From: Flagellimonas amphidinii | GTDB lineage: Bacteria; Bacteroidota; Bacteroidia; Flavobacteriales; Flavobacteriaceae | Reading direction: 5' to 3' | Assembly (NCBI RefSeq): GCF_013090115.1 | Contig: NZ_JABFNN010000031.1 | Location: 186,001-250,000 of the forward strand | Length of the DNA stretch: 64,000 nucleotides | Shown: positions 15,877 through 25,370 of the stretch, one piece after another | How the letters are laid out: every line of letters starts with the position of its first letter | Position numbering within the stretch: position 1 is the stretch's first letter | Made by a program: the position numbers and the translations under genes | The notes under the pieces: model-generated | Told to the model about the DNA's origin: nothing | What the model saw: the letters and a program-made list of their open reading frames with translations, nothing else | The model's database searches: none

Positions 15877-17180
15877 ACCTGTTCTGTTTCAAATTTCCTG
15901 TAGGTTTTAAATCCAAACCAAGCAATGTAAATGAAGCATATTAAAGGCAAAAAGAATGAAAAGTTCACCTCTGGAACCCCCAAAAGTTGGGTGTCTGCAA
16001 CCCCATTGCCTTCAAGATCAATGATCATGCCCTGAAGCTTGGGCATTAAGGCACCTCCTACAATGGCCATGACCAATCCTGCCGCACCAAGCTTAGATTC
16101 TTCTTCGGTAAGCCCTTCGAGTGCAATACCATAAATGGTAGGGAACATTAGGGACATAAAAAATGAAACACCAACTAAACAATAAAGGCCCAAAATTCCT
16201 TCAATAAAAATGGTTCCCAAGGCACAAAATCCAGCAAGAATGGAAAACCACATCAGTAATTTCCCAGGACTTAAAAATCTTAGCATATAGGTGCCTACGG
16301 CTCTTCCTACTAGAAAAACTACAAAAGCAATAAATTGATAGTTAGCTGCTATTTCACTTGATATTTGAATAGCTTCAGCATATTGATAAATATAGGTCCA
16401 ACACATGATTTGAGCTCCTACATAAAGTACTTGGGCCAATACACCCAAAATATATTTATGTTTATGAAAAAGTGCCTTACCGGTTTGTTTTAAGGAAGGA
16501 ATCTGACCATCTCCTTTTGTCTGTGGCATTTTATTGACCAGAATTAAAACGAAAACCCCTATAATTACCAATCCCAGTATTACATATGGGTCTCTAATGA
16601 CCATTAGATCGGATGTTTTTATTAAAGTTTTTTTCGCCACATCCAGAGAAGCATAATCTGCGATATCATCAGATTGTAAATTTTTGAGTACAAATTGTTG
16701 GGCAATGAGTAACCCTAACAACAACCCTATTGGGTTGAAGACCTGGGCCAAATTTAATCGCTGCGTAGCTGTTTTTGGATCTCCCATGGCCAATATGTAT
16801 GGGTTTGCCGTGGTTTCCAGAAAGGCAAGACCAAAAGTAAGCACGTATAATCCTAGACAAAAGAACCAGAATTTTTCAGTAATGGCAGCAGGATAAAACA
16901 TTAAGGCACCTACCGCGTACAAGGCCAATCCTATTAAGATTCCCGTTTTGTACGAATATTTTCTGACAAAAAGCGCAGCAGGTAGAGCCATGCAAAAATA
17001 CCCCCCATAAAAGGCCATTTGCACCCAGGCAGCTTGTGAATTGGAAAGCTCCAATACTTTTTTGAAGGCCTGTACCATGGGATCGGTAACAGCATTTGCA
17101 AATCCCCATAGTGCAAAAAGGGATGTAATTAAAATAAAGGGCAGGAGAACTTCTTTGGTTACAATTTTTGGTTTGTTCAT
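15864..17180 (-). CDS. fucP: L-fucose:H+ symporter (MFS)
   Basis: 438 residues with about 12 hydrophobic segments and FucP-family phrases: a start LPFILITSLFALWGFANAVTDP, FLETTANPYILAMGDP in the middle, and a C-terminal FPTIYGIALEGL. FucP brings L-fucose across the inner membrane with a proton. It lies between the L-fucose dehydrogenase gene (nine bases upstream) and the mutarotase gene, so uptake, anomer exchange and oxidation are made together. There is no ABC or TonB-type importer in this cluster. Confidence 0.93.
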   Translation of the reverse strand: MNKPKIVTKEVLLPFILITSLFALWGFANAVTDPMVQAFKKVLELSNSQAAWVQMAFYGGYFCMALPAALFVRKYSYKTGILIGLALYAVGALMFYPAAITEKFWFFCLGLYVLTFGLAFLETTANPYILAMGDPKTATQRLNLAQVFNPIGLLLGLLIAQQFVLKNLQSDDIADYASLDVAKKTLIKTSDLMVIRDPYVILGLVIIGVFVLILVNKMPQTKGDGQIPSLKQTGKALFHKHKYILGVLAQVLYVGAQIMCWTYIYQYAEAIQISSEIAANYQFIAFVVFLVGRAVGTYMLRFLSPGKLLMWFSILAGFCALGTIFIEGILGLYCLVGVSFFMSLMFPTIYGIALEGLTEEESKLGAAGLVMAIVGGALMPKLQGMIIDLEGNGVADTQLLGVPEVNFSFFLPLICFIYIAWFGFKTYRKFETEQVWEI

Positions 17181-17189
17181 TTGTTAATT

Positions 17190-17969
17190 TTAAAGTGAGC
17201 GATCTAAATGGGTATAACCCCCATCAACAAAAATAAGTTGACCTGTGGTATGACTTGATCTTTCAGAGAGTAAAAAAGCCACAGTGTTGGCAATTTCTTC
17301 GGCGGTAGTCATTCTGTTTTCCAATGGAATATTGTCTGTAATTCCCTTGAGTTTTTCTTCGGGATTATCAAATGTATTGATCCATCTTTTGTATAAAGGA
17401 GTAAAACATTCCGCAACGATGACAGCATTTACTCGAATGGAATAGGGGAGAAGCTCAACTGCCCATTCACGAGTTAATGAATTTCTGGCCCCATTGGCCG
17501 CAGCATACCCAGATGTACCACCTTGTCCGGTTACAGATGTTTTGGAACCAATGTTAACAATACTTCCTTTGTTTAATTTGAGATGGGGCAAAGCATAATG
17601 GGCCATTACATAATAATGCCCAATATTGCGTTCTAAAGAACGTTTAAAATCTTCATAATTACCGTGTTCCAATCCTACGTCGTCATTTACTCCGGCATTA
17701 TTGACCAATCCATCTATTTTTCCATATTTTTCTATGGTTAGTTCAATGGCTTTTTTGCATTGTTCAGGGTCGGTCAATTCTGCAAGTGCATAAAATGCCT
17801 TCCCTTCCTCTTTTGTTATTGTTTCAACAGCGGAAAGCACATCATGTTCTTTTCTGCCAATAATTACCGGTATGGCTCCTTCTTGGGCCAAAACTTGGGC
17901 AATGCCAAAGCCGATGCCCTTGTCACCACCTGTCACCAGAATAACTTTATCCTTCAGTTGTAAATCCAT
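17190..17969 (-). CDS. L-fucose dehydrogenase (SDR family) with variant active site
   Basis: 259-residue Rossmann protein. The NAD(P) turn TGGDKGIG is at 13-20 and the NNAG motif is near 90. The phrases NAGVNDDVGLEHG, SLERNIGHYYVMAHYALPHL and SVTGQGGTSGY are those of L-fucose dehydrogenases, which oxidise L-fucose to L-fuconolactone. The SDR catalytic motif YxxxK reads Y155-AAA-N159: the normally invariant Lys is Asn, confirmed in the DNA (TAT GCT GCG GCC AAT). Ser142 and Tyr155 are kept. It starts two bases after the CBM-bearing fucosidase gene ends. The role comes from family and context. Activity with Asn in place of Lys is not assured. Confidence 0.85.
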   Translation of the reverse strand: MDLQLKDKVILVTGGDKGIGFGIAQVLAQEGAIPVIIGRKEHDVLSAVETITKEEGKAFYALAELTDPEQCKKAIELTIEKYGKIDGLVNNAGVNDDVGLEHGNYEDFKRSLERNIGHYYVMAHYALPHLKLNKGSIVNIGSKTSVTGQGGTSGYAAANGARNSLTREWAVELLPYSIRVNAVIVAECFTPLYKRWINTFDNPEEKLKGITDNIPLENRMTTAEEIANTVAFLLSERSSHTTGQLIFVDGGYTHLDRSL

Positions 17970-17971
17970 TT

Positions 17972-20077
17972 TCAGTGTGTTAGAATGCCCACTTCTGCAA
18001 AAGAAGCTCGGACATCTTCCCCAATAAGTTCATCAGCTCTTAATTTGATGTATCGTGCCCGTTGCGGTTGGAAATTTATAGTTTGTTCAATCCGGTTGTT
18101 TTTAATGTTGCTGAATTCCCCTTTGTTAGCCAATTGCCATTGCTTACCATCGGTGCTTGTGTAAAACGAGTATTCCTTGATCAAACCAAAGTAATACCGG
18201 TCTTGATTAGGCCAATAAGTAAAACCATTGACCCAATAAGACTGTCCCAAATCTATTACAATTTCTTGTGGCCCTTTGTATTCTTTATCACCTGACCAAT
18301 AGGTGTAAGGATTGCCGTCCATCAGCTTTTCAGCATCTTTTAGGGTCTTTGCAGGCCCACTGATAAGTTGCCAATCTTTTGATGATATGTCAAAATAAGT
18401 GGTGCCGACTTCCGTTTGTTGTCTGTTTAATGCATCAACAGAAATAGCCTTTACCGTAGTTGGAGAATCTACTAAGAAAGGGTCTAGATACTTTGTGGAT
18501 GCAATAGTGGGAACTGTACCATCCAGCGTATAGTACATATCAACATTGGTATCTGGGACCGTGAGGGACACCATGCCTTCATGGTTTCTTGTGATTTTGG
18601 GTTCTACCAATAGTTTGGGAGCGTGGTACAATTCTAAATTTGAAAGTGTAATAGCTCCTTTTGCTTTTGAAATATTCACTTGTACTTGAGTGGCCTCAAC
18701 GTCATCAAATTGTAAAATGCGTTTATAACCGATTGTGGTTTGTTCATCAAGCGTTTTCCATGCACCATTAACTTCTGCTACAACGGAGAACTTTTGCACC
18801 CTCTGTCCCAAGGGAATATATTCTTGTAGCAAAACACGATTGATCAATGTAGGTTGATCAAACTTTACTGTGATGGAAGCTTCAGTAATTTGATCGTCAG
18901 TGGCCCAATACGTCTCTGGATTGTTATCAATGGCCTTTTCTGAATTATAGGTTGAATTATTTCCACGTATGTTACTTGCTGATGTTTCATGGCCTTTAGC
19001 CAATTCAAGAGCAAAATCCTTGTCAATTTGATGCTTCAGCGCCATCAATTGTAGACTGTCGGTTTCATGAACCAGACCTCTATCATCAACAGGAATATTC
19101 AATAAAAAAGTACCATTCCTACCTATGGATTCGTAATATGTCTGAACTAATCTGGGTAAGGATTTTACTTGATGGTCTTCACCGGGATGATAGTACCACC
19201 CAGGTCGAATAGAGGTGTTTACCTCTGCCGGTAGCCAATGGGTTCCATCTTCATGACCAGATCTAGATTCTACATAACGCGGCCAACCAGGATGCATTTC
19301 ATCACGACGCATAATGCTCCAGTTGGTTTCATTGGCCCAACCTTCTTCATTACCAACCCAACGAATATCTGGTCCAGAATCACTAAAAATAACCGCATTG
19401 GGCTGATGTTTACGAATGATTTCGGTGATTTCATTCCATTTATAATAGGTTTTGTTGTCAATTTTTCGGGTTTCATTGGCACCACCGTAATACCCTGAAC
19501 CTCCATTGGCCCCATCAAACCATACTTCGAAGAGTTCCCCATAATTGGTGACCAGTTCTAACAATTGCTCATGGTATAAGTCCACATACGCATCTGTACC
19601 ATACTCAGCATTGTTACGATCCCATGGGGAGAGGTAAAGTCCCATTTTTAATCCATACGCATCACAGGCCTCCCTAAGTTCTCGGACTACATCTCCTTTT
19701 CCATTTTTCCATGGCGAATTTTTTACCGAATGTGCTGTAGTTTTTGTTGGCCATAGACAGAAACCATCATGGTGTTTGGCTGTTAGAATAATCCCTTTCA
19801 TACCAGCTTCTTTGGCAATTCTTGCCCATTGTCTACAATCTAGTTGTGAAGGGTTGAAGAGTTCTGGGGATTCACCACCTGTTCCCCATTCCATATCCGT
19901 AAATGTATTCATGTTGAAGTGTACGAAGGCATAGTACTGCATGTCTTGCCATGCCAATTGACGTTTTGTGGGTACTGGGCCCAAAGGTTTTGGTGGGGCA
20001 ATTGTATTACACGAAATCAGCACCATAAACTGAATGATGATGAACAAATACAAAAGCGGATAGTTTATTTTACTCAT
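17972..20077 (-). CDS. GH29 alpha-L-fucosidase lipoprotein with chitobiase-C and F5/8C domains
   Basis: ATG 20077 gives 701 residues with a lipoprotein signal (LFIIIQFMVLISC, Cys near 23). The GH29 catalytic domain covers roughly 40-350 and has the nucleophile Asp in FEVWFDGANGG. An F5/8C-like domain follows (SEKAIDNNPETYWATDD), then a chitobiase C-terminal-type unit (MYYTLDGTVPTI), and a second F5/8C/CBM32-like module (DGNPYTYWSGD) reaches the end. It probably sits at the cell surface, held on sugar polymers by the binding modules, and removes terminal L-fucose. An earlier start at 20110 would overlap the lactonase gene and spoil the signal peptide. Confidence 0.93.
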   Translation of the reverse strand: MSKINYPLLYLFIIIQFMVLISCNTIAPPKPLGPVPTKRQLAWQDMQYYAFVHFNMNTFTDMEWGTGGESPELFNPSQLDCRQWARIAKEAGMKGIILTAKHHDGFCLWPTKTTAHSVKNSPWKNGKGDVVRELREACDAYGLKMGLYLSPWDRNNAEYGTDAYVDLYHEQLLELVTNYGELFEVWFDGANGGSGYYGGANETRKIDNKTYYKWNEITEIIRKHQPNAVIFSDSGPDIRWVGNEEGWANETNWSIMRRDEMHPGWPRYVESRSGHEDGTHWLPAEVNTSIRPGWYYHPGEDHQVKSLPRLVQTYYESIGRNGTFLLNIPVDDRGLVHETDSLQLMALKHQIDKDFALELAKGHETSASNIRGNNSTYNSEKAIDNNPETYWATDDQITEASITVKFDQPTLINRVLLQEYIPLGQRVQKFSVVAEVNGAWKTLDEQTTIGYKRILQFDDVEATQVQVNISKAKGAITLSNLELYHAPKLLVEPKITRNHEGMVSLTVPDTNVDMYYTLDGTVPTIASTKYLDPFLVDSPTTVKAISVDALNRQQTEVGTTYFDISSKDWQLISGPAKTLKDAEKLMDGNPYTYWSGDKEYKGPQEIVIDLGQSYWVNGFTYWPNQDRYYFGLIKEYSFYTSTDGKQWQLANKGEFSNIKNNRIEQTINFQPQRARYIKLRADELIGEDVRASFAEVGILTH

Positions 20078-20078
20078 G

Positions 20079-20912
20079 TTATGCTTTAATTTGATAGAAA
20101 GAAATTGCATTGAGCCCCATCACTTTGTTATAAATCTCTTTACTGAATTTTGATATATATCTTTGAACAATATCAACGACATCGTTGTACTCTGCTGATA
20201 ACAAGCAAACAGGCCAATCTGAACCATACATAATTCTGTTGGGACCAAAAGCATCAAAAACAACATCAAGGTAAGAGGGAAAGTCTTTTCTGTGCCAGTT
20301 GCCCCAACTTGTTTCGGTTACCATTCCTGAAACTTTACAGTACACATTGCTTTGTTCACCTAATTTTTCCATGTAATGTGCCCAACATGGGTCTATTGTT
20401 CCATCTATTTTTGGTTTGGCAATATGATCAACTACAAATTGTTGGCCCGGGAAGGTTTTTACAAGTTCTAAGGCAGATGACAAGTGTTTCGGATAAATAA
20501 GAATATCATAGGTGAGACCATATTTTTCCAAAAGAGCTATTCCTTTTTGGAATTCTGGACGAAGCATAAAATACTCATCCGGTTCATCTTGTACAATATG
20601 CCTCAACCCCTTTAATAAAGCATATTTTGAATATTTTTCAAGCTTTTCATCAATGTTTGCAGAACAAAGATCCAACCAACCCACCACACCTTTTATGAAA
20701 GGATATTTTTGGGCACATTTTAAAAGAAGGTTCGTTTCGGTCTCGGATTGATCTGCTTGAACAGCAATACAGCCATCAATTTGGTTGGCTTGGAGCAGAG
20801 GAGCTAAATCCGAAGGCATAAAATCCTTTTTAAGGATTTTCATGGAGTCATTGATCCATGCGTGTTTACGTGGATGATACTTCCAAAAATGTTGATGGCT
20901 GTCAATGGTCAT
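20079..20912 (-). CDS. L-fuconolactonase (amidohydrolase family, COG3618)
   Basis: 277 residues from ATG 20912, which follows the previous stop by one base. The amidohydrolase fold shows IDSHQHFW at the start, LDLCSAN, GLRHIVQDEP, FVVDHIAKP, VYCKVSGM and MYGSDWPVCL near the end, which is the COG3618 lactonase pattern with its metal or catalytic His and Asp. It opens L-fucono-lactone, the product of the fucose dehydrogenase, to L-fuconate. The cluster gives it this substrate. A related galactonolactone or rhamnonolactone cannot be excluded by sequence. Confidence 0.88.
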   Translation of the reverse strand: MTIDSHQHFWKYHPRKHAWINDSMKILKKDFMPSDLAPLLQANQIDGCIAVQADQSETETNLLLKCAQKYPFIKGVVGWLDLCSANIDEKLEKYSKYALLKGLRHIVQDEPDEYFMLRPEFQKGIALLEKYGLTYDILIYPKHLSSALELVKTFPGQQFVVDHIAKPKIDGTIDPCWAHYMEKLGEQSNVYCKVSGMVTETSWGNWHRKDFPSYLDVVFDAFGPNRIMYGSDWPVCLLSAEYNDVVDIVQRYISKFSKEIYNKVMGLNAISFYQIKA

Positions 20913-20913
20913 A

Positions 20914-21768
20914 TCATTCGAATGCCTTGGCATGTTGTTTTGAACTCCCTAATCCGTCAATGCCCAATTCTACAATATCGCCAGGTTTTAGGTATTGAGT
21001 TGGTTTTAATCCCAATCCAACCCCAAAAGGTGTTCCAGTGGAAATAATGTCTCCTGGCAACAAGGTCATAAATTGACTAATGTAGCTTATCAATTTTGGT
21101 ATACCGAAGACAAAATCAGAAGTATTGCTGTCCTGCATTGTCTTTCCATTCAGCTTAAGCCATAGGTTCAGATTATGTGGGTCAGCTATTTCATCCTTGG
21201 TAGCTATAAATGGACCTAAAGGAGCAAAAGTATCACAGCTTTTTCCTTTTACCCATTGTCCGTCGCGTTCCAATTGAAACTCTCTTTCGCTATAATCGTT
21301 GTGCAAAACATAACCTGCCAAATGGTCCATTGCAGATGCTTCATCCACATAGGATGCTTTTTTTCCAATCACAAAGGCCAATTCCACTTCCCAGTCGGTC
21401 TTTGTACTTTCTTTTGGAATGATGACATCGTCATTTGAACCAACAATTGCAGAAGTGGCCTTAAAGAACAAAACGGGTTCATTGGGAATATCCATACCAC
21501 TTTCTTGAGCATGTTTGGCGTAATTAAGTCCAACGCAAACAATTTTTGAGGGTCTGCACAAGGGTGCTCCCAATCTTACGTCCTTATCAATGATTGGGCA
21601 ATTTTTAGCATTTTCTTCCAACCAGGCTGCAAGAGACTCCATACCATTTCCTCCAAAAAAGGATTCATCGTAGTCCAAACCAGAGGCACTAACATCTATG
21701 CGGGTGCCATCTTCTAATTGCACGCCTGGTTTTTCGTTTCCTATCAATCCAAATCGAATTAATTTCAT
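20914..21768 (-). CDS. 2,4-diketo-3-deoxy-L-fuconate hydrolase (FAH family)
   Basis: 284 residues of fumarylacetoacetase-family fold. The mark is KIVCVGLNYAKHAQESG, EVELAFVIGKKA with the metal-binding acids, NDYSEREFQ, and a C-terminal IISTGTPFGVGLG. In fucose gene clusters this enzyme cleaves 2,4-diketo-3-deoxy-L-fuconate to pyruvate and L-lactate. It lies between the SDR that makes that substrate (32 bases upstream) and the lactonase. Other FAH-family hydrolases look alike, so the substrate rests on context. Confidence 0.88.
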   Translation of the reverse strand: MKLIRFGLIGNEKPGVQLEDGTRIDVSASGLDYDESFFGGNGMESLAAWLEENAKNCPIIDKDVRLGAPLCRPSKIVCVGLNYAKHAQESGMDIPNEPVLFFKATSAIVGSNDDVIIPKESTKTDWEVELAFVIGKKASYVDEASAMDHLAGYVLHNDYSEREFQLERDGQWVKGKSCDTFAPLGPFIATKDEIADPHNLNLWLKLNGKTMQDSNTSDFVFGIPKLISYISQFMTLLPGDIISTGTPFGVGLGLKPTQYLKPGDIVELGIDGLGSSKQHAKAFE

Positions 21769-21800
21769 TATTTATAATATTGGTTTAAAGTAGTGTTTTG

Positions 21801-22580
21801 TTATCCGTTGAGTTTGATGAAACCGCCGTCTATAGGAAAATCAGTTCCGGTTATGAACGATGCCTCATCAGAACAGAGATACAGGGCCAAGTTGGCTATT
21901 TCAATGGGCTTGCCCATACGACCAATAGGCTGCGTGTTTGATAATTTTTCAAACATTTCAGCCTCCTTCCCGGGGTAGTTATCGGCCAAAAAACCATCCA
22001 CAAAAGGGGTATGTACCCGTGCAGGCGATATGCTATTGCACCGAATGCCCTGATCCACATAGTCCTTGGCGACCGAATAGGTCATGGTCAGCACCGCCCC
22101 CTTGGTCATGGAATAGGCAAAACGGTCCGAAATCCCCACTGAAGAAGCTATGGATGCCATATTCAGCATAACACCTTTTTGCTGTTCTTTCATGACACTT
22201 ACCGCCACATGCATGCAGTTGTATACCCCTTTGATGTTAACCTGGTATAAACGATCCATATCTGCTTCGGTGGTACCTTCCACATTACCTACATGGGCTA
22301 TGCCAGCATTATTGATAAGAACATCAATGGAATCATATGCCGCAATACCAGCAATTATATTTTTTACTTGAGTTTGATCAGAAACATCACACTGATGGGG
22401 TTTTGCTTTGTGCCCTTTTTCGATAATGGAAGAAGCTACCTCTTTCGCTTTTTCAAAATCATAATCTAAAATGTGGACATTTGCCCCATTGGCCGCAAAT
22501 TGTTCACATATAGCTTCACCAATACCACTTCCACCTCCTGTAATAAGTACAGTTTTTCCATTGTAATCAAACGATGCCAT
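21801..22580 (-). CDS. 2-keto-3-deoxy-L-fuconate dehydrogenase (SDR family)
   Basis: 259-residue classical SDR: TGGGSGIG near 14-21, NNAG near 90, catalytic Ser in MASIASS and a normal Y-SMT-K motif (FAYSMTKGA). It is a different gene from the fucose dehydrogenase further down and has the complete YxxxK. In the oxidative fucose route such an SDR oxidises 2-keto-3-deoxy-L-fuconate at C4 to the diketo acid. It starts four bases after the second fucosidase and precedes the FAH hydrolase. The substrate assignment is by cluster context. Confidence 0.88.
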   Translation of the reverse strand: MASFDYNGKTVLITGGGSGIGEAICEQFAANGANVHILDYDFEKAKEVASSIIEKGHKAKPHQCDVSDQTQVKNIIAGIAAYDSIDVLINNAGIAHVGNVEGTTEADMDRLYQVNIKGVYNCMHVAVSVMKEQQKGVMLNMASIASSVGISDRFAYSMTKGAVLTMTYSVAKDYVDQGIRCNSISPARVHTPFVDGFLADNYPGKEAEMFEKLSNTQPIGRMGKPIEIANLALYLCSDEASFITGTDFPIDGGFIKLNG

Positions 22581-22584
22581 TTTT

Positions 22585-23913
22585 TTACTTTATAGTTATT
22601 TCAACAATAGTATCTATAGGGTCTATTTTTTCCTTCGGAATATCCAATAAGAGACCATATCCATTCTTTACATATTTAATGGGGGTGCCATCAAAAAGCT
22701 TTACACTTTTGATTTTTCCACTAAAATCTTTCACAAAAACTTTATCCTCACCTAAAAGCAAATGCAAGTAGATTTTTTTTCCTTTTTGGGTAGAGGCCAT
22801 TTCTTCTGAAGGTGGTACAGGACCCGCCTTGGTTCCGTAGATAGTTGCTCCATAAGTTCGAAGCCATTCTCCCATTTCCTTTAGGGATTTTTTGTGCTCA
22901 TCTTGAATTTTTCCGTTTGGCATTGGACCAACATTCAATAACAAATTGCTTCCGTAGCCAGCAGCTTTTACAATATACTGCACCAATTCTTTTTTAGATT
23001 TGTGCCTGCGGTCCTGTAGATTGAATCCCCATGAGCCATTTATGGTCTCGCAAACTTCAAAAGGTAGTTTGCCTATATCTTCTTCGGATGAACCAAAACC
23101 GGTGGTGTTTTTACCTGGTAAATCTTTTTCAAACATTTGAAAATCTTCACCTTCAATAGTTGCCAAATGATGATTGTTACCGATAAGGCATTGGGGCTGT
23201 AAATCGTGAATTAGTTTGTAGATTTCATCGTAATGCCAATCTACCTTTAATTTACCAAAGCGTTTACCATCCCATTCCAATTGATCCCAATGGCCATCAA
23301 ACCAAATACCACCTATTTCACCATAATTGGTTAAGAGTTCAGTAAGCTGTTGCTTCATAAAATCAATGTAGGTGTTCCAATCACCTTCACCTCTTCCAGG
23401 TATTCCGTTGCCTGTTCTCCCCCTTGGGAAATAATCATCATGGTGCCAATCCAATAAAGAATAATAGAAAAATAACTTGATGTCTTCTTTTCTACAGGCT
23501 TCGGCCAATTGTTTGAGTACATCTTTGCCATAAGGGGTAGCGTCAACGATGTTGTAGTCGGTGGCCTTTGTATCGAACATGGAAAAACCGTCATGATGCC
23601 TACTGGTGATGGTAATATATTTCATACCTGCATCCTTGACCATTTTCACCCATTCTTCAGCGTTGAAATCTATGGGGTTGAAAAATGTCGGTAATTTTTC
23701 GTAGGCATCTATCGGAATGTTTTGATTGTTCATTACCCATTCGCCATCACCTAAGGTGCTGTATACTCCCCAATGGACAAAAAGTCCAAATTTGGCATCT
23801 TGAAACCATGCTCTGGCTTCCAAATTTTCAGGGGCTGGGGTGTAATTTTTTTGTCCTTGACCAAAGGCCATCAACCCCAAAAGAAGTAATAGGACAGTTA
23901 ATTTTGATTTCAT
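22585..23913 (-). CDS. GH29 alpha-L-fucosidase (signal-peptide form)
   Basis: 442 residues with signal peptide MKSKLTVLLLLLGLMAFGQG and a GH29 domain alone. It has FGLFVHWGVYS, SRHHDGFSMFD, the nucleophile Asp in GGIWFDGHWDQ, and the C-terminal beta domain with LYLHL-type strands. It has no lipobox and no binding module, unlike the GH29 at 17972, so it is probably periplasmic. The two enzymes may act one after the other on a fucosylated glycan. The sequence does not tell the linkage. Confidence 0.93.
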   Translation of the reverse strand: MKSKLTVLLLLLGLMAFGQGQKNYTPAPENLEARAWFQDAKFGLFVHWGVYSTLGDGEWVMNNQNIPIDAYEKLPTFFNPIDFNAEEWVKMVKDAGMKYITITSRHHDGFSMFDTKATDYNIVDATPYGKDVLKQLAEACRKEDIKLFFYYSLLDWHHDDYFPRGRTGNGIPGRGEGDWNTYIDFMKQQLTELLTNYGEIGGIWFDGHWDQLEWDGKRFGKLKVDWHYDEIYKLIHDLQPQCLIGNNHHLATIEGEDFQMFEKDLPGKNTTGFGSSEEDIGKLPFEVCETINGSWGFNLQDRRHKSKKELVQYIVKAAGYGSNLLLNVGPMPNGKIQDEHKKSLKEMGEWLRTYGATIYGTKAGPVPPSEEMASTQKGKKIYLHLLLGEDKVFVKDFSGKIKSVKLFDGTPIKYVKNGYGLLLDIPKEKIDPIDTIVEITIK

Positions 23914-23976
23914 GATTATTTAGTTTGTTTTCAGTTGTGTCTATTTTCAGGCTATGGCTAGTTGATTATCCGTGAT

Positions 23977-25278
23977 TTACGATTTGTTCCACACTTTTCC
24001 GTCGGGAAAAGCATAATCCACAAGAGTATCTTCTTTCATCTGTATACTGTATCCTGGCATAGCAGGAGGCATGTAAGCTCCATTTTTGATTTTCACAGGG
24101 TCAAGAAAGTGTTCATGTAGATGATCTACATATTCAATGATTCTATCCTCCAAGCTTCCACTGATACAAATATAATCCACCATGGATAGATGTTGCACAT
24201 ATTCGCATAGCCCAACTCCACCAGCATGTGGACATACAGGAATGCCGAACTTGGCCGCCATAAGTAATATGGCCAAGTTTTCGTTAACGCCACCTACACG
24301 GCAACTATCAATTTGACAGACCTGAAATGCGTTGGCCTGCATCAGTTGCTTGAAGATAACACGGTTTTGGCAATGTTCTCCAGTAGCTACTTTTATGGGG
24401 GCAACAGCCTCTGCTATTTGGGCATGTCCCAAAATATCGTCAGGACTGGTAGGTTCTTCGATCCACCAAGGGTCAAACTTTTTTAATTGGGCCATGTTAT
24501 CAATAGCTTCCCCAACATCCCATCGCTGGTTGGCATCCATCATTAGCTTGAGGTCATTTCCAATAACGCTTCTAATTATTTCGGCACGTCTCATATCATC
24601 TTGCAAATCGGCACCCACTTTCATTTTAAGATGCTTGAATCCCTCTTCTTTGGCTTCCTGACTCAAACGTTTAATCTTTTCATCGGAATAGCCCAACCAA
24701 CCTGCAGAAGTGGTATAAGCTGGATAGCCATGTTCCAAAAGATAATCTATGCGTTCTTGTTTGGTACCTTCCTGTTTCTTTAAAATTTGAAGGGCTTCAT
24801 CGGGGGTGATGGCATCTGTGATATAGGTGAAATCAACACAGGACACCAATTGTTCTGGGGTCATTTCTGCCAAAAGCAACCAAAGCGGTTTCGCCTCTTT
24901 TTTTGCATAAAGATCCCAAACTGCATTAACAACTGCGCCAGTAGCCAAATGGATTACACCCTTTTCTGGCCCCAACCAACGTAATTGACTGTCACCGGTT
25001 ATCATTTTCCAGAAAGCCCCCATATTGGAGGTGAAACTTTCCAGGCTTTTGCCAACAATCAAATGAGACATGGCTTCTATAGATTTGGCACACAACTCAT
25101 TGCCACGCCCGATAGTGAAAGTTAGTCCATGACCTTCCAAACCATCTAGGTGGTCAGTTTTAAGGATTACGTAAGCTGCTGAATAGTCTGGGTCTGGATT
25201 CATGGCGTCTGAACCATCCAGAGTTTTACTTGTGGGAAAACGAACGTCCTTTACTTCAATTTCAGTAATAATGGTCAT
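23977..25278 (-). CDS. L-fuconate dehydratase (enolase superfamily)
   Basis: ATG 25278 gives 433 residues. A TTG at 25296 would add six. The sequence fits the L-fuconate dehydratases: VRFPTSKTLDGSDAMNPDPDYSAAYV, HLKMKVGAD with the catalytic Lys, metal ligands in MMDANQRWDV, WWIEEPTSPDD and ATGEHCQNR, and the catalytic His in CPHAGGVGL. It converts L-fuconate to 2-keto-3-deoxy-L-fuconate. The gene lies directly after the AraC-type regulator, the first catabolic gene of the single-strand cluster. Confidence 0.93.
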   Translation of the reverse strand: MTIITEIEVKDVRFPTSKTLDGSDAMNPDPDYSAAYVILKTDHLDGLEGHGLTFTIGRGNELCAKSIEAMSHLIVGKSLESFTSNMGAFWKMITGDSQLRWLGPEKGVIHLATGAVVNAVWDLYAKKEAKPLWLLLAEMTPEQLVSCVDFTYITDAITPDEALQILKKQEGTKQERIDYLLEHGYPAYTTSAGWLGYSDEKIKRLSQEAKEEGFKHLKMKVGADLQDDMRRAEIIRSVIGNDLKLMMDANQRWDVGEAIDNMAQLKKFDPWWIEEPTSPDDILGHAQIAEAVAPIKVATGEHCQNRVIFKQLMQANAFQVCQIDSCRVGGVNENLAILLMAAKFGIPVCPHAGGVGLCEYVQHLSMVDYICISGSLEDRIIEYVDHLHEHFLDPVKIKNGAYMPPAMPGYSIQMKEDTLVDYAFPDGKVWNKS

Positions 25279-25370
25279 GGTATTGATTTTAATCAAATCC
25301 TAACAAATTTATAAGGAAGAGAGACCACGAACCACCTTAAAACATGCCAAAACTGGTACTTTTTTTGCTC

